Positions 35,485 to 45,467 of a stretch of 64,000 bases of DNA are shown piece by piece; the stretch's first letter is position 1, and every line of letters begins with the position of its first letter. The position numbers and the translations under genes are program-made. The notes beneath the pieces were generated by a model, which saw nothing but the letters and a program-made list of their open reading frames with translations, was not told where the DNA came from and did no database searches. The DNA comes from Alteraquisediminimonas sediminicola (lineage in GTDB: Bacteria; Pseudomonadota; Alphaproteobacteria; Sphingomonadales; Sphingomonadaceae): NCBI RefSeq assembly GCF_019740335.1, contig NZ_JAHXZS010000005.1, positions 62,001 through 126,000 on the forward strand, in the 5' to 3' direction.

Positions 35485-36228
35485 ATGTCGACCATTGCCA
35501 TCTTCAACCCCAAGGGCGGGGTGGGCAAGACGATGCTATCGGTCAACCTTGCATGGGCCGCCGCCACTTTGTCCAAACGCCGCGTATTGTTATGGGATCT
35601 CGACGCGCAGGGCGCATCGACCTTTATCCTTGGCGGCAAGGGCAAAAGGCATGATGCCGCAGGCGCAGTCATCTATCGTGATGTCGAACCGGAAGTCCTG
35701 ATCCAGCATACCAATGTGCCACGGATCGATCTTCTCCCTGCCGATGCCTCGATCCGGTCGTTGGATGCGATTTTTTCCGAGATCGACAAGGAAAACCGGC
35801 TGAAAAAACTGATCGCCGGATTCGCGCAACAATATGATCTGATCATCCTCGATTGCCCGCCCGGCCTTGGCTCCACCGCCGATCAGGTCGCGCGCGCCGC
35901 CGATCTGATTTTGGCCCCGATCATCCCTTCAACCTTGGCGCGTCGGTCTTTCCATGCGCTGCGGGAATTTCTCGATCGTCATCACAAGGGCGGTCCGCCG
36001 GTCTATCCGGTGTTCAACATGGTCGATCGCCGCCGCAAGGAACATCGCGAAACGACGGATGCCGACCCCGGCTGCCCCGCCATTCCGATGGCCGCGACGG
36101 TAGAGCAAATGGGCATTCGCCAATTGCCCTTGGGGGCCTATGCCCCGCGCAGCCCGACCGCGCGGGCGGTGGAAAAATTATGGCACACGCTGGAAAAGCT
36201 GAAGCACGACGGCAAGAAGGTACTTTGA
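35485..36228 (+). CDS. ParA/MinD-family ATPase without an adjacent ParB
   Basis: A 247-residue P-loop ATPase. The deviant Walker A FNPKGGVGKT has the signature lysine K10 plus K15; LLWDLDAQGAST and LIILDCPPGLG complete the ATP site. ParA proteins position plasmids, chromosomes or protein complexes by ATP-driven dimer gradients on DNA or membranes. No ParB, parS cluster or membrane-targeting helix is apparent, so the cargo is unknown. The ATG at 35485 follows CAGGGAGAC. It ends 13 bases before the convergent glycosyltransferase stop. Confidence 0.87.
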   Translation: MSTIAIFNPKGGVGKTMLSVNLAWAAATLSKRRVLLWDLDAQGASTFILGGKGKRHDAAGAVIYRDVEPEVLIQHTNVPRIDLLPADASIRSLDAIFSEIDKENRLKKLIAGFAQQYDLIILDCPPGLGSTADQVARAADLILAPIIPSTLARRSFHALREFLDRHHKGGPPVYPVFNMVDRRRKEHRETTDADPGCPAIPMAATVEQMGIRQLPLGAYAPRSPTARAVEKLWHTLEKLKHDGKKVL

Positions 36229-36241
36229 GGCTGGCCTCTGC

Positions 36242-37390
36242 TTATCTTTGGCGCTGCTCAATCACCCGGATATAGGAATCGACCAACGCCTGATTGACCT
36301 CATCCCAGCCGAAACGCGTGCTCGCTTCCAGTCCTGCCGCGCCCGCCCGCTGGCGCGCCTCCAGATTGACGCAATAATGCTCCAGCGCATCGGCAAAGCC
36401 CTTAATATCGCCCGGCGTGACGAGATGGCCGTTCACCTCGTGCCGCACCAGACTTTGGCTACCGGTCGCGATGGCCGCCACTACCGGCAACGCGGCTGCC
36501 ATTGCCTCCAGCGTGACATTGCCAAAGGTTTCGGTGATCGACGGGTTGAACAACATATCCATCGATGCGACCGCATGGCCAAGCGCTTCACCCTGTTGGA
36601 ACCCGGCAAAGATCGCATCAGGCAGGCGTTGCTGGAACCATGTCCGCGCAGGCCCATCACCGACAATCAACACCTTATGCCGCACCTGCCGCGCATTGAG
36701 CGCATCAATCGCATCGCAAAAGACGTCGAGGCCCTTTTCCACGACCAATCGACCGACAAAACCGATCACCGGCTCGTCATCCGCAATCCCATAGCCGCGC
36801 CGCAACTCGACAGACCGCCGATCCGGGTTGAAAATCCCGCGCTCCACGCCGCGCGTCCAGATGCCGACATCCGGGTTCATCTGCTGTGCGCGCAACAGTT
36901 CCGCCATTGATTCGGAGGGCGCGAAAATCGCATCGCAGCGCTGATACAGGCGGCGCAACGTGGCTTCGATCAATGGTTCGATAAAGCCGAGGCGATAATA
37001 ACGGAAATAGGTTTCAAACCGCGTGTGGACTGATGCCACCACCGGCACATCCCATTTGCGCGCCAGCGTCACCGCGCGATGGCCGAGAATTTCCGGGCTG
37101 CCGATATGGAAGATATTGGGGCGGAATGCCGCGATATCCTTCTTCACCGAGGGCGGAATCATCATCGGCGCGCGATATTCGCCACGGCCCGGCACGGGCA
37201 GGCTGGGAATGCCCACCAGATCGCCGGTCGGCGGAAATGCAGGCATATCCACGACCGGGGAGTAAATCCGCACAGCGGCCCCCTGTCGCAGACAATGGCC
37301 GACAAGACGGTTCAACGCCTGATTGGCACCGTCGCGCACATAATTGTAATTGCCCGTGAACAGGGCGATACGGAGTTGGCTCGCATCCAT
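36242..37390 (-). CDS. Glycosyltransferase family 4 protein
   Basis: A 382-residue GT-B glycosyltransferase resembling GDP-mannose-dependent alpha-mannosyltransferases. The acceptor half includes LFTGNYNYVRDGANQALNRLV and VASVHTRFETYFRYY. The donor half has VIGFVGRLVVEKGLDVF and the E-x7-E region FNPSITETFGNVTLEAMAA. Such enzymes build glycolipids or exopolysaccharide at the cytoplasmic face. The ATG at 37390 (MDASQLRIAL) is preferred to one nine codons earlier. It is divergent from murA with a 103-bp gap; no other glycan genes adjoin it. Confidence 0.9.
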   Translation of the reverse strand: MDASQLRIALFTGNYNYVRDGANQALNRLVGHCLRQGAAVRIYSPVVDMPAFPPTGDLVGIPSLPVPGRGEYRAPMMIPPSVKKDIAAFRPNIFHIGSPEILGHRAVTLARKWDVPVVASVHTRFETYFRYYRLGFIEPLIEATLRRLYQRCDAIFAPSESMAELLRAQQMNPDVGIWTRGVERGIFNPDRRSVELRRGYGIADDEPVIGFVGRLVVEKGLDVFCDAIDALNARQVRHKVLIVGDGPARTWFQQRLPDAIFAGFQQGEALGHAVASMDMLFNPSITETFGNVTLEAMAAALPVVAAIATGSQSLVRHEVNGHLVTPGDIKGFADALEHYCVNLEARQRAGAAGLEASTRFGWDEVNQALVDSYIRVIEQRQR

Positions 37391-37493
37391 AATATGGCCG
37401 ATTAGCAGCCTCATCACAAAATTGCCATGCCATGTTTGACCCGTAATGATGCTGCTGCTTGTCCTGTCGATATTTCGGCCTTAAAGCATCGCA

Positions 37494-38777
37494 ATGGACA
37501 AGATCATCATCAAGGGTGGCCGTCGGTTAGAGGGTCGCATTCCCATCTCCGGTGCCAAGAATTCCGCACTCACATTGCTGCCGTGCGCGCTGCTGACGGA
37601 TGAGCCGCTGACGCTGCGCAATCTGCCGCGCCTCGCGGATGTCGACGGCTTTGGGCATTTGCTCAACCAGCTAGGCGTTTCGACGATGATCGAGGGCGCA
37701 CGACCCGAAGATTTTGGCCGGGTGATGACCTTGCGGGCCAGCCGCCTGACCTCGAATGTCGCGCCTTATGACATGGTACGCAAGATGCGGGCCTCGATCC
37801 TCGTGCTCGGCCCGCTGCTCGCGCGTGCGGGTGAGGCCACGGTGTCGCTGCCTGGCGGCTGCGCCATTGGCAACCGCCCCATCGATCTGCATTTGAAGGC
37901 ATTGGAAGCCTTGGGTGCGGAAATCGAACTGACCGCAGGATATGTCCGCGCGATTGCACCGCAAGGTGGCCTGCGTGGCGGTCATATCCATTTCCCGGTC
38001 GTGTCTGTCGGCGCGACCGAAAACGCCTTGATGGCATCGGTCCTCGCCAAGGGCGAAACCGTGATCGACAATGCCGCGCGCGAGCCGGAAATCGTCGATC
38101 TGTGTCGCTGCCTCGTCGCGATGGGCGCGCATATCGAAGGCATTGGCAGTGAAAAGCTGATCGTCCATGGCCGCGACCGGCTGCATGGCGCGACCTATCG
38201 CGTGATGCCGGATCGGATCGAAGCGGGCAGCTATGCCTGCGCCGCCGCCATTACCGGTGGGTCGGTCGATCTCGTTGGCGCAAATGCAGATGACATGACC
38301 GCCATTCTCGATGTGCTGATGCAGGCAGGCGCCACGGTCGAAGTCCGCAAGGATGTGATCCATGTATCGGCCACGGGCCGGTTGAAGCCCGTCAACATTT
38401 CGACCGCGCCCTATCCCGGCTTCCCGACCGATATGCAGGCGCAATTCATGGCGATGCTGGCACTGGCCGATGGCGTCAGCGTGCTGACCGAAACGATCTT
38501 TGAAAACCGCTATATGCACGTGCCGGAACTGGCCCGCATGGGTGCGGACATTCAGGTGACGGGCCGTTCGGCGGTCGTGCGCGGCGTGGACAAGCTTGTC
38601 GGCGCGCCGGTGATGGCCACCGATCTGCGCGCCTCGATGAGCCTGATTCTGGCAGGCCTCGTCGCCGATGGCGAAACGCAGGTCAGCCGGATTTATCACC
38701 TTGATCGCGGCTATGAACGGCTGGAAGAAAAGCTTCAGGCGGTCGGCGCGGATATCGAGCGGATCGGTAGCGACTGA
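37494..38777 (+). CDS. murA: UDP-N-acetylglucosamine 1-carboxyvinyltransferase
   Basis: MurA transfers enolpyruvate from PEP to UDP-GlcNAc, the first committed step of peptidoglycan synthesis in the cytoplasm. The 427-residue protein begins [23 protein letters not shown]. The catalytic cysteine is C123 in [13 protein letters not shown], so the enzyme is of the fosfomycin-sensitive type. [23 protein letters not shown] and the C-terminal [14 protein letters not shown] are also typical. Normal length. A strong hairpin follows the stop. Confidence 0.98.
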   Translation: MDKIIIKGGRRLEGRIPISGAKNSALTLLPCALLTDEPLTLRNLPRLADVDGFGHLLNQLGVSTMIEGARPEDFGRVMTLRASRLTSNVAPYDMVRKMRASILVLGPLLARAGEATVSLPGGCAIGNRPIDLHLKALEALGAEIELTAGYVRAIAPQGGLRGGHIHFPVVSVGATENALMASVLAKGETVIDNAAREPEIVDLCRCLVAMGAHIEGIGSEKLIVHGRDRLHGATYRVMPDRIEAGSYACAAAITGGSVDLVGANADDMTAILDVLMQAGATVEVRKDVIHVSATGRLKPVNISTAPYPGFPTDMQAQFMAMLALADGVSVLTETIFENRYMHVPELARMGADIQVTGRSAVVRGVDKLVGAPVMATDLRASMSLILAGLVADGETQVSRIYHLDRGYERLEEKLQAVGADIERIGSD

Positions 38778-38785
38778 TACAAATT

Positions 38786-38815
38786 CGCCCCGTTGCCTTC
38801 ATGCGCAACGGGGCG
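38786..38815. terminator. Hairpin between murA and the convergent cation exporter
   Basis: CGCCCCGTTG (38786-38795) pairs perfectly with CAACGGGGCG (38806-38815) across a 10-base loop, nine bases after the murA stop and just before the exporter's stop. Only two T follow on the plus strand. It probably serves as a shared terminator for both genes. Confidence 0.65.
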
Positions 38816-38826
38816 TTGATCCCACT

Positions 38827-39768
38827 TCACGCCCGGTGTTCGATGTCCAAAGAGGGGACATAGCCCATTTCCTGATCGGTATGGCCTTCGGGATCGGGAT
38901 GGATCAACACTTCCGTCCCCGGAAATTCGGCCATTAGCGCCGCTTCAATTTCATCCATGACGCGATGCGCCTGATATACGGTCAGGTTCGGATTCACCCA
39001 TACGTGAAATTGCACGAAATCGCGCGAACCGCTGGTGCGGGTCCGCATGTCGTGAATGCCCTTCAATTCCGGATGCGTGCTGGCAATGGCCACGAAACGT
39101 TCGCGCTTTTCCAGCGGCCATTCCTGATCCATCAACTGCCCGATGGCATGGCCCGCGACATCGCGCGCATGCCAGATCAGCCAAAATGCAATGCCGACGC
39201 CAAAAATGGGATCTGCCCCGCGCAGGCCAAGCCAGCTATCAAGCACCAAGGCGATAATCACCGATGCATTCAACAGAATATCGCTGGAATAATGGATATG
39301 ATCAGCCTGAATGGCAATCGATCCAGTCCGCTTGACGATATAGCGCTGGTACAACACGAGCATGATCGTCCCCGCCAGGGCGATGACCGACACGCCGATC
39401 CCCAGTTCCGGATGGGTGGGCTGGGCCGCGCTGCTGAAATTCATGATGGCGCGCACGCCAATGGCAAAGGCAGAGGCCGTGACAATCCCCGCCTGAAATA
39501 AGGCGGCCAGCGCCTCGGCCTTGCCATGGCCAAAGCCGTGCTTAAGATCGGCAGGCGCTGCCGACAGGCGCACCGCATATAAGGTGACGCCGGACGCGAG
39601 AATATCGAGCGTCGAATCGGCCAACGACCCCAGCATCGCCACCGATCCGGTCTGCCATGCGGCCCATGACTTCAAGATGGCCAGCAAGATCGCCATGGCA
39701 ATGCTGGCGCTTGCCGCCAGCGTCGTCAGCCGTTCGCGTTCCGCAAAATGCGCATGATTATTGCTCAT
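38827..39768 (-). CDS. Cation diffusion facilitator (FieF-like) exporter
   Basis: A 313-residue CDF transporter exporting zinc, iron or a similar divalent ion in exchange for protons. The six-helix domain carries the metal site as D51xxxD55 (LADSTLD) in TM2 and H159xxxD163 (HYSSD) in TM5, the DDHD set of FieF and zinc/cadmium exporters. The cytoplasmic C-terminal domain includes HDMRTRTSGSRDFVQFHVWVNPNL. Exact metal cannot be fixed from sequence. Its ATG overlaps the pdxH stop by four bases. Confidence 0.93.
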   Translation of the reverse strand: MSNNHAHFAERERLTTLAASASIAMAILLAILKSWAAWQTGSVAMLGSLADSTLDILASGVTLYAVRLSAAPADLKHGFGHGKAEALAALFQAGIVTASAFAIGVRAIMNFSSAAQPTHPELGIGVSVIALAGTIMLVLYQRYIVKRTGSIAIQADHIHYSSDILLNASVIIALVLDSWLGLRGADPIFGVGIAFWLIWHARDVAGHAIGQLMDQEWPLEKRERFVAIASTHPELKGIHDMRTRTSGSRDFVQFHVWVNPNLTVYQAHRVMDEIEAALMAEFPGTEVLIHPDPEGHTDQEMGYVPSLDIEHRA

Positions 39769-40343
39769 GGGTATAACAGTCCTTCGGTCCAGCCCTCGCC
39801 ATTGCGGACGAACAGATGGCGCTCATGTAGCCGATGTTCGCGATCCTGCCAGAATTCAATGCGTTCCGGGGTGACGCGATAGCCCGACCAATGCGGCGGG
39901 CGCGGCACGTCTTGCCCCTCGAATTTCAGGCGCATCGCCTCGAACCGCGCTTCGAACGTCTCGCGGCTATCGAGCGGGCGCGACTGGTCCGATGCCCATG
40001 CGCCCAATTGCGAATCACGACTGCGGCTGGCGAAATAGGCATCGGCGGTCGCCTCATCGACCGTGGCGACCGGCCCTTCGACCCTGATCTGGCGACGCAG
40101 CGATTTCCAGTGAAACAGCAAGGCGACGACCGGATTCTCCGCAATTTGCCGGGCTTTTCGGCCTTCTTGATTGGTGTAAAAGATAAATCCGTCCGGCCCA
40201 TGACCTTTTAACAGCACCATGCGCAGCGATGGACGGCCATCCGCGCCCACGGTAGCAAGGGCCATCGCATTGGAATCATTTACTTCTGCTGCCCGTGCAT
40301 CGGCGTACCATGTATCGAACCAAAGGAAGGGATCTGCAGCCAT
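39765..40343 (-). CDS. pdxH: Pyridoxamine 5'-phosphate oxidase
   Basis: PdxH is an FMN enzyme oxidising pyridoxine or pyridoxamine 5'-phosphate to pyridoxal 5'-phosphate. The 192-residue protein shows NAMALATVGADGRPSLRMVLLKG (FMN site), FYTNQEGRKARQI, SRDSQLGAWASDQS, and the C-terminal PPHWSGYRVTPERIEFWQ with RLHERHLF. This is slightly shorter at the N-terminus than E. coli PdxH (218), usual for alphaproteobacteria. The gene is first of a two-gene unit with the cation exporter, divergent from the DnaJ gene. Confidence 0.96.
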   Translation of the reverse strand: MAADPFLWFDTWYADARAAEVNDSNAMALATVGADGRPSLRMVLLKGHGPDGFIFYTNQEGRKARQIAENPVVALLFHWKSLRRQIRVEGPVATVDEATADAYFASRSRDSQLGAWASDQSRPLDSRETFEARFEAMRLKFEGQDVPRPPHWSGYRVTPERIEFWQDREHRLHERHLFVRNGEGWTEGLLYP

Positions 40344-40449
40344 GATGATAATTTACCTTTGCCCATCATTGAAAGTCGAGCCCATTAGGCCCATTCTTCA
40401 CCCGAATTCCCTGATCGGGATCAACTTTTATGTGATGACGCATTGAACC

Positions 40450-41361
40450 ATGGCAGATTTGTACGCAAGACTGGGACTGACAAAGGGCGCAAGCGAGGCC
40501 GAAATTAAAAAGGCCTATCGCAAGCTGGCGAAAGAATTGCACCCCGACCGCAATCAAGACAATCCGAAGGCTGCGGCTCGTTTTTCCGAGGTGACGGCGG
40601 CCTATGATGTCTTGGGCGATGCAGACAAGCGTGGCCAATATGATCGTGGCGAAATCGATGATCAGGGCAATCCGCGCGCGCCGCAAGGCTTTGGCGGTGG
40701 ACGCCATGGTGGCGGCTTTGGCGGCGGTTTTCAGGGTGGCGGCTTTCAGGGCGATGGCGGCGGCTTTGGCGATATTTTCGAAGGGCTGTTCGGTGGCCGG
40801 GCGGGCGGCGGCTTTGGCCAGCAACAGCAACGCCGCATGCCCAAGGGCGATGACATGGCCTATCGGCTGGCCGTCGCTTTTGTGGACGCGGTGCTGCTCC
40901 ATCATCAACGGCTGACGCTCCGCAATGGCAAGACCATGGATGTGAAATTGCCCAATGGGCTGGAAGAAGGCACCAAGATCCGCCTTGCCGGTCAGGGCGA
41001 ACACGGGCCGGGTGGCGCGGGCGATGCGATCATCACCGTCACCATCCGCCCCGACCGTCGTTTCCGACGCGAGGGCGATGATGTGCTGCTCGATCTGCCG
41101 GTGACGCTGAAAGAGGCGGTGCTAGGCGCCAAGATCAAGGTGCCGACGGCAGGCGGCGCGGTGATGATGTCGATCCCGGCGGGGTCAACTTCCGGGCGCA
41201 CGCTCCGGCTGAAAGGCAAGGGATTTCATCGCAAATCGGGCGAACGGGGCGATCAACTCGTGCGGTTGATGGTCGATTTGCCCACCGATGATAAGGCGTT
41301 GCAAGGCTTTGTCGAAACCTGGGCGACCGCAGAGGCCCATAACCCCCGCGCAGATTATTAA
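40450..41361 (+). CDS. DnaJ-type (CbpA-like) co-chaperone
   Basis: A 303-residue J-domain protein. The J domain occupies residues 1-70 with HPD at 31-33 (KELHPDRNQ), so it can stimulate DnaK ATPase. A Gly/Phe-rich linker follows (GFGGGRHGGGFGGGFQGG...), then two beta-barrel client-binding domains (MDVKLPNGLEEG, IRLAGQGEHGPGG, VTIRPDRRFRREG). No CxxCxGxG zinc finger, so it belongs to the class II / CbpA group rather than DnaJ itself. Eighteen bases separate it from the YihY gene. Confidence 0.93.
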   Translation: MADLYARLGLTKGASEAEIKKAYRKLAKELHPDRNQDNPKAAARFSEVTAAYDVLGDADKRGQYDRGEIDDQGNPRAPQGFGGGRHGGGFGGGFQGGGFQGDGGGFGDIFEGLFGGRAGGGFGQQQQRRMPKGDDMAYRLAVAFVDAVLLHHQRLTLRNGKTMDVKLPNGLEEGTKIRLAGQGEHGPGGAGDAIITVTIRPDRRFRREGDDVLLDLPVTLKEAVLGAKIKVPTAGGAVMMSIPAGSTSGRTLRLKGKGFHRKSGERGDQLVRLMVDLPTDDKALQGFVETWATAEAHNPRADY

Positions 41362-41378
41362 GATCGCCCGCACCATTT

Positions 41379-42320
41379 ATGTCTGATCTGCCAGACCTGA
41401 TCCTGCACCGTATCCCGCATCACATGCGGGATACGGCAGTGCGTGCGTTTCGCATCACGCGCAAAGTCATGATCGGGGTCTATAGCGATGGCTTCATCCA
41501 TGCGGGCAATCTTGCCTATCTCGCCTTGGTGACATTGTTCCCCTTTTTCATCTTCGCCGCCGCGATCGCGAGCGTGCTGGGGCAAACAGAAGAAGGCCGC
41601 CATGCGGTGGAAACGGTGATTCGCACCATGCCGCCGGGCGTGGGCAGCGTCTTGCGGGAACCTATCTATGATGTGCTGGCCGCGCGTTCGGGCAATTTGC
41701 TCTGGCTCGGTGCGGTGGTCGGGCTGTGGACGACCGGCAGCTTTATCGAAACCATCCGCGACATCATGCATCGCGCCTATCACACCCGTGGCGAGACGCC
41801 GTTCTGGAGCTATCGTCTGCGCTCCATCGGCATGACGATTGCATCGGTATTGCTGATGATGATGGCTTTTTCGCTGCAATTCTTGGCGGTTGGTGTGGAG
41901 GAAGCGGTCAGCCGGTTCTGGCCGGTCGCGATGCAGCACATCAGCGAATGGCTCGCGACGACCAAGATCGTGCCGGCGGTCGTCCTCTATGGAACGATCT
42001 GGATATTGTTTTATACGCTTGCGCCCCGAGTCTATCGCGGGACGCATTACCCCCAATGGCCGGGCGCATTGGCGACCACGATCTGGTGGGTGGGCGCAAC
42101 TGCCTTATTGCCATGGATGCTGGGCCTGACCGGCGGCTATGACAAGACTTATGGCAGCCTTGCCGGGGTGATGATCGCGCTCATCTTCTTTTATCTTGCC
42201 GGTTTCGGACTTGTTATTGGCGCGGAATTGAACGCAGCACTGGCAATCTCTATACGTTCCGGGCTAAAGGACGCGGCGATACGGGGTAACATCACCAAGG
42301 AGGAATCGTGTCCGGATTGA
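41379..42320 (+). CDS. YihY/virulence factor BrkB family inner-membrane protein
   Basis: A 313-residue integral membrane protein with six hydrophobic segments. Family motifs are DGFIHAGNLAYLALVTLFPFFIF, WTTGSFIETIRDIMHRAYHT, FYTLAPRVYRG and YGSLAGVMIALIFFYLAGFGLVIGAELNA. Once thought to be RNase BN; the real function is unknown, possibly transport or membrane integrity. The end contains the ribosome site and GTG start of fabI, overlapping by 13 bases. Confidence 0.92.
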   Translation: MSDLPDLILHRIPHHMRDTAVRAFRITRKVMIGVYSDGFIHAGNLAYLALVTLFPFFIFAAAIASVLGQTEEGRHAVETVIRTMPPGVGSVLREPIYDVLAARSGNLLWLGAVVGLWTTGSFIETIRDIMHRAYHTRGETPFWSYRLRSIGMTIASVLLMMMAFSLQFLAVGVEEAVSRFWPVAMQHISEWLATTKIVPAVVLYGTIWILFYTLAPRVYRGTHYPQWPGALATTIWWVGATALLPWMLGLTGGYDKTYGSLAGVMIALIFFYLAGFGLVIGAELNAALAISIRSGLKDAAIRGNITKEESCPD

Positions 42321-43111
42321 TGGCAGGGAAGCGCGGGCTGATCATGGGCCTCGCCAACGAGAAGTCGCTGGCTTGGGGTATTGCTCAGCAATTGCACGCG
42401 CAAGGGGCAGAGCTGGCGTTCTCCTATCAAGGTGAAGCGCTGGAAAAGCGTGTCCGTCCGCTGGCGGATCAATTGGGCAGCGATTTCCTCGTCGAATGCG
42501 ACGTATCGGACATGGCCGCGCTCGACACGGCATTTGATACGCTCGCTGCGCGCTGGCCGACGATCGACTTCATCGTCCATGCCATCGGCTTTTCCGACAA
42601 GAACGAGCTGCGCGGCAAATATGTCGATACCAGCCTCGATAACTTCCTGATGACGATGAACATCTCGGCCTATTCGATGGTCGCCGTCACCAAGCGCGCC
42701 GCCGCGATGATGCCGAACGGCGGATCGATCTTGACGCTGAGCTATTATGGCGCGGAAAAGGTCATTCCCCATTATAATGTGATGGGCGTGGCCAAGGCGG
42801 CATTGGAAACCAGCGTGAAATATCTCGCGATGGATCTGGGACCGGACAATATCCGCGTCAATGCGATCTCGGCTGGCCCGATCAAGACGCTAGCGGCCTC
42901 CGGCATCGGCGATTTCCGCTATATTCTCAAGTGGAACGAACTCAACAGCCCGCTACGCCGCAATGTCACGATCGAAGATGTCGGCGGCGCGGGGCTGTAT
43001 CTGTTGTCGGATCTCGCGTCGGGCGTCACCGGCGAAATTCACCATGTCGATGCCGGTTACAATGTCGTCGGCATGAAGGCGGAAGACGCGCCGGATATCG
43101 GCCTCAGCTGA
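42308..43111 (+). CDS. fabI: Enoyl-[acyl-carrier-protein] reductase (NADH)
   Basis: FabI reduces enoyl-ACP in the last step of each fatty-acid elongation round. The 267-residue SDR-fold protein has the nucleotide loop [13 protein letters not shown] and the catalytic residues Y146, Y156 and K163 ([19 protein letters not shown]), at the same numbers as E. coli FabI. It is the triclosan-target type. The GTG at 42308 is set by AAGGAGG seven bases upstream, inside the YihY gene. aroC follows after 10 bases. Confidence 0.97.
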   Translation: MSGLMAGKRGLIMGLANEKSLAWGIAQQLHAQGAELAFSYQGEALEKRVRPLADQLGSDFLVECDVSDMAALDTAFDTLAARWPTIDFIVHAIGFSDKNELRGKYVDTSLDNFLMTMNISAYSMVAVTKRAAAMMPNGGSILTLSYYGAEKVIPHYNVMGVAKAALETSVKYLAMDLGPDNIRVNAISAGPIKTLAASGIGDFRYILKWNELNSPLRRNVTIEDVGGAGLYLLSDLASGVTGEIHHVDAGYNVVGMKAEDAPDIGLS

Positions 43112-43121
43112 ACGGACAGGG

Positions 43122-44195
43122 ATGAGCTTCAACACCTTCGGGCGCTTGCTGCGCTTTACCACTTGGGGTGAAAGCCACGGGCCAGCCCTTGGCGCGGTGC
43201 TGGATGGCTGCCCGCCGGGGCTGGCCTTGTCGGAAAGCGATATTCAGCCCTGGCTGGACAAACGGCGGCCCGGCACCTCCCGCTTCACGACCCAGCGGCA
43301 AGAGCCGGATCAGGTGAAAATCCTGTCCGGCGTGTTTGAAGGCAAGACCACCGGCACCCCGATCAGTTTGATGATCGAGAATGTCGACCAGCGTTCCAAG
43401 GATTATTCGGACGTCGCCAAGGCCTATCGCCCCGGCCATGCCGATTATGCCTATGATGCCAAATACGGCTTTCGCGATTATCGCGGCGGTGGACGTTCCT
43501 CGGCGCGCGAAACGGCGGCGCGGGTGGCGGCAGGCGCGGTGGCGCGGCAGATTTTGTCCGGTGTCCAGATTCGCGCCTATGTCACCGAAATCGGCGGCGA
43601 CGCGATTGATCGCGCACAGTTTGACGATGCGCAGATCGACGCTAACCCGTTTTTCTGTCCCGATGCTGCTGCAGCAGGCCGCTGGGAAGAGATTGTCGAT
43701 GAGGCACGTAAATCCGGATCTTCGGTCGGCGCTATCGTCGAATGTGTCGCAACCGGCATCCCCGCCGGTTGGGGCGCACCGCTTTATGCCAAGCTCGATA
43801 GCGAGTTGGCAGCGGCGATGATGAGCATCAACGCGGTCAAGGGCGTGGAAATCGGCGACGGCTTTGCGGCGGCGCGATTGCGCGGCGAGGCCAATGCCGA
43901 TCCGATGCGCCCCGGCGCAGATGGCAAGCCGGATTTTCTGGCGAATCACGCAGGCGGCATCGCGGGCGGCATTTCAACCGGTCAGCCTGTGGTGATTCGG
44001 ATCGCGTTCAAGCCGACCAGTTCAATCCTCATTCCGGTCGAAACGATCAACCGCGCGGGTGAGGCCGCCGATATTCTGACCAAGGGCCGCCACGACCCCT
44101 GTGTGGGGATTCGCGGCGTGCCGGTGGTCGAAGCGATGATGGCGCTGGTACTGGCCGATCAGATGATGCTGCATCGGGGCCAATGCGGTCGGTGA
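43122..44195 (+). CDS. aroC: Chorismate synthase
   Basis: AroC converts EPSP to chorismate using reduced FMN, ending the shikimate pathway. The 357-residue protein starts [31 protein letters not shown], one of the three family signatures. The others, [29 protein letters not shown] and the closing [17 protein letters not shown], are intact. The ATG lies 10 bases after fabI, so YihY-fabI-aroC form one run. Confidence 0.98.
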   Translation: MSFNTFGRLLRFTTWGESHGPALGAVLDGCPPGLALSESDIQPWLDKRRPGTSRFTTQRQEPDQVKILSGVFEGKTTGTPISLMIENVDQRSKDYSDVAKAYRPGHADYAYDAKYGFRDYRGGGRSSARETAARVAAGAVARQILSGVQIRAYVTEIGGDAIDRAQFDDAQIDANPFFCPDAAAAGRWEEIVDEARKSGSSVGAIVECVATGIPAGWGAPLYAKLDSELAAAMMSINAVKGVEIGDGFAAARLRGEANADPMRPGADGKPDFLANHAGGIAGGISTGQPVVIRIAFKPTSSILIPVETINRAGEAADILTKGRHDPCVGIRGVPVVEAMMALVLADQMMLHRGQCGR

Positions 44196-44295
44196 AGGCC
44201 TATCGTCGCTGACGACGCGTGCGGCACATCAACAACGCCAAAAGCTGACCCCCAATCCGGAAAGCCAGCCGCTTAACATCTGCTATTCCATTAAT

Positions 44296-44314
44296 GGGGG
44301 CGTTCAACGCCCCC
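44296..44314. terminator. Hairpin between aroC and secG
   Basis: GGGGGCG (44296-44302) pairs perfectly with CGCCCCC (44308-44314) around TTCAA. It lies 10 bases past the secG stop (minus strand) and about 100 past the aroC stop. There is no T tract, so its strength as a terminator is uncertain. Confidence 0.5.
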
Positions 44315-44323
44315 TAACGCCGG

Positions 44324-44734
44324 TCAGCGGGCGAGCGGTACGCCGCCATTATCCTTGGCCGGGGCTGCCGGTGCCTTTTCCGCTGTCGGTGCGACCGTCA
44401 GGCCTTCCATTCCCTTAGCTGCACCCTGAGGCGCGGCAGGAGCTGTCGGCACAGCCGAACTCGCGGCCTTAACCGCCTCGACATCGACCTTGCCGCTTTC
44501 ACGGCTGAGCGAGGCCACAGCGGCGATAATGATCGACATGGTAACGAACATCGTCGCGAGAATCGAAGTGGAGCGGGTGAGGAAGTCGGCTGCGCCACGC
44601 GCGGTCATCAGGCCAGAGGACGAACCCCCAACGCCAAGCCCGCCGCCTTCGGAGCGCTGCATCAAGATGACAATGACCAGTGCCGTGGCAATGATCGCAT
44701 GCACGACGAGCAGGAAAGTCATCATATTAAACAC
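44324..44734 (-). CDS. secG: Protein-export translocase subunit SecG
   Basis: SecG is a small component of the SecYEG translocon, flipping topology to aid SecA. The 136-residue protein has two membrane helices: MMTFLLVVHAIIATALVIVILMQ, then after the GGGLGVGGSSSGLMTARG loop, TSILATMFVTMSIIIAAVAS. The Ala/Pro/Lys-rich C-terminal tail (about residue 80 on) is longer than in E. coli (110) and common in this group. Monocistronic. Confidence 0.95.
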   Translation of the reverse strand: MFNMMTFLLVVHAIIATALVIVILMQRSEGGGLGVGGSSSGLMTARGAADFLTRSTSILATMFVTMSIIIAAVASLSRESGKVDVEAVKAASSAVPTAPAAPQGAAKGMEGLTVAPTAEKAPAAPAKDNGGVPLAR

Positions 44735-45467
44735 GTCTCCATCACGGCATTCAGGTCCATCACGTCATCAACACGGGCCATTAGGCTGTTTCTGCTGATG
44801 CGCGATCCAACGCCCCTAGCCGATCGGCGGGGCTGATTCAACCGCTGCTCATCGCTGCGATGCCTTGGTCGGACAATGTCTGGCCGATCGATCCTACCAT
44901 ATTGAGAAGATACGAGAAATATAAGGAAAATTATGTCCCTCGCAAACCCTATGAAACCCATGACTAACCGGGGGCAAGTGACGGATAGGATGGGAGAATC
45001 AACCCGAATCGGGAATCAATCCATTTTGGTTTTTATCAATATAATCAATAAGTTGAAACATATAGGCGCACTTCCGCGACGCACCGTTGTCAAGTCTATA
45101 TATTTCAATTCAGAGACAATTTGGGGTCTTGATCCCAGTCCTCAAGGGTCTTTATCAACACAGATGCAAGCAAGACGATTCTGTGGTTGCGGGGACATAA
45201 TTCAGCCGGTTAATCGACCAAAAGATTAGCCAAACCAATGGATAACCAACTGTTTTCAGTTGTGGACCCCGTTGGTGAACCCTGTCTCTCAACCCGAATG
45301 ATCCGTTCCTGTCCTCTGTACCAAGAGATGGAACGACATGAATCATTATAGCTGCAAGCTCTGGCGTGGCGCGTTGCCGATGGCTTTTGGTTATCGGCAT
45401 CAAGGGGGCGATGCTGCGCTATCGGGGTTGAGTTATTTATCTGTGCAACGAGTGACGGGGGAATTTT
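44735..45467. promoter_or_regulatory. Gene-free region upstream of dnaA, possible regulatory or origin-like region
   Basis: A 733-bp gap, the largest in the window, with lower GC than its surroundings, notably 44905-45120. Sites near the DnaA consensus TTATCCACA are TTATCAACA (45152-45160, one mismatch), TTATCAATA (45033-45041), TTATCGGCA (45391-45399) and AATGGATAA on the other strand (45237-45245). No site is a perfect match. A frame of 98 codons at 44933 has no coding character. It must contain the secG and dnaA promoters; an origin is possible but unproved. Confidence 0.45.

Noticed and set aside
44933-45229. 98-codon frame upstream of dnaA
   Set aside because: No ribosome site, no recognisable motif, and base composition like the rest of the AT-richer regulatory region.
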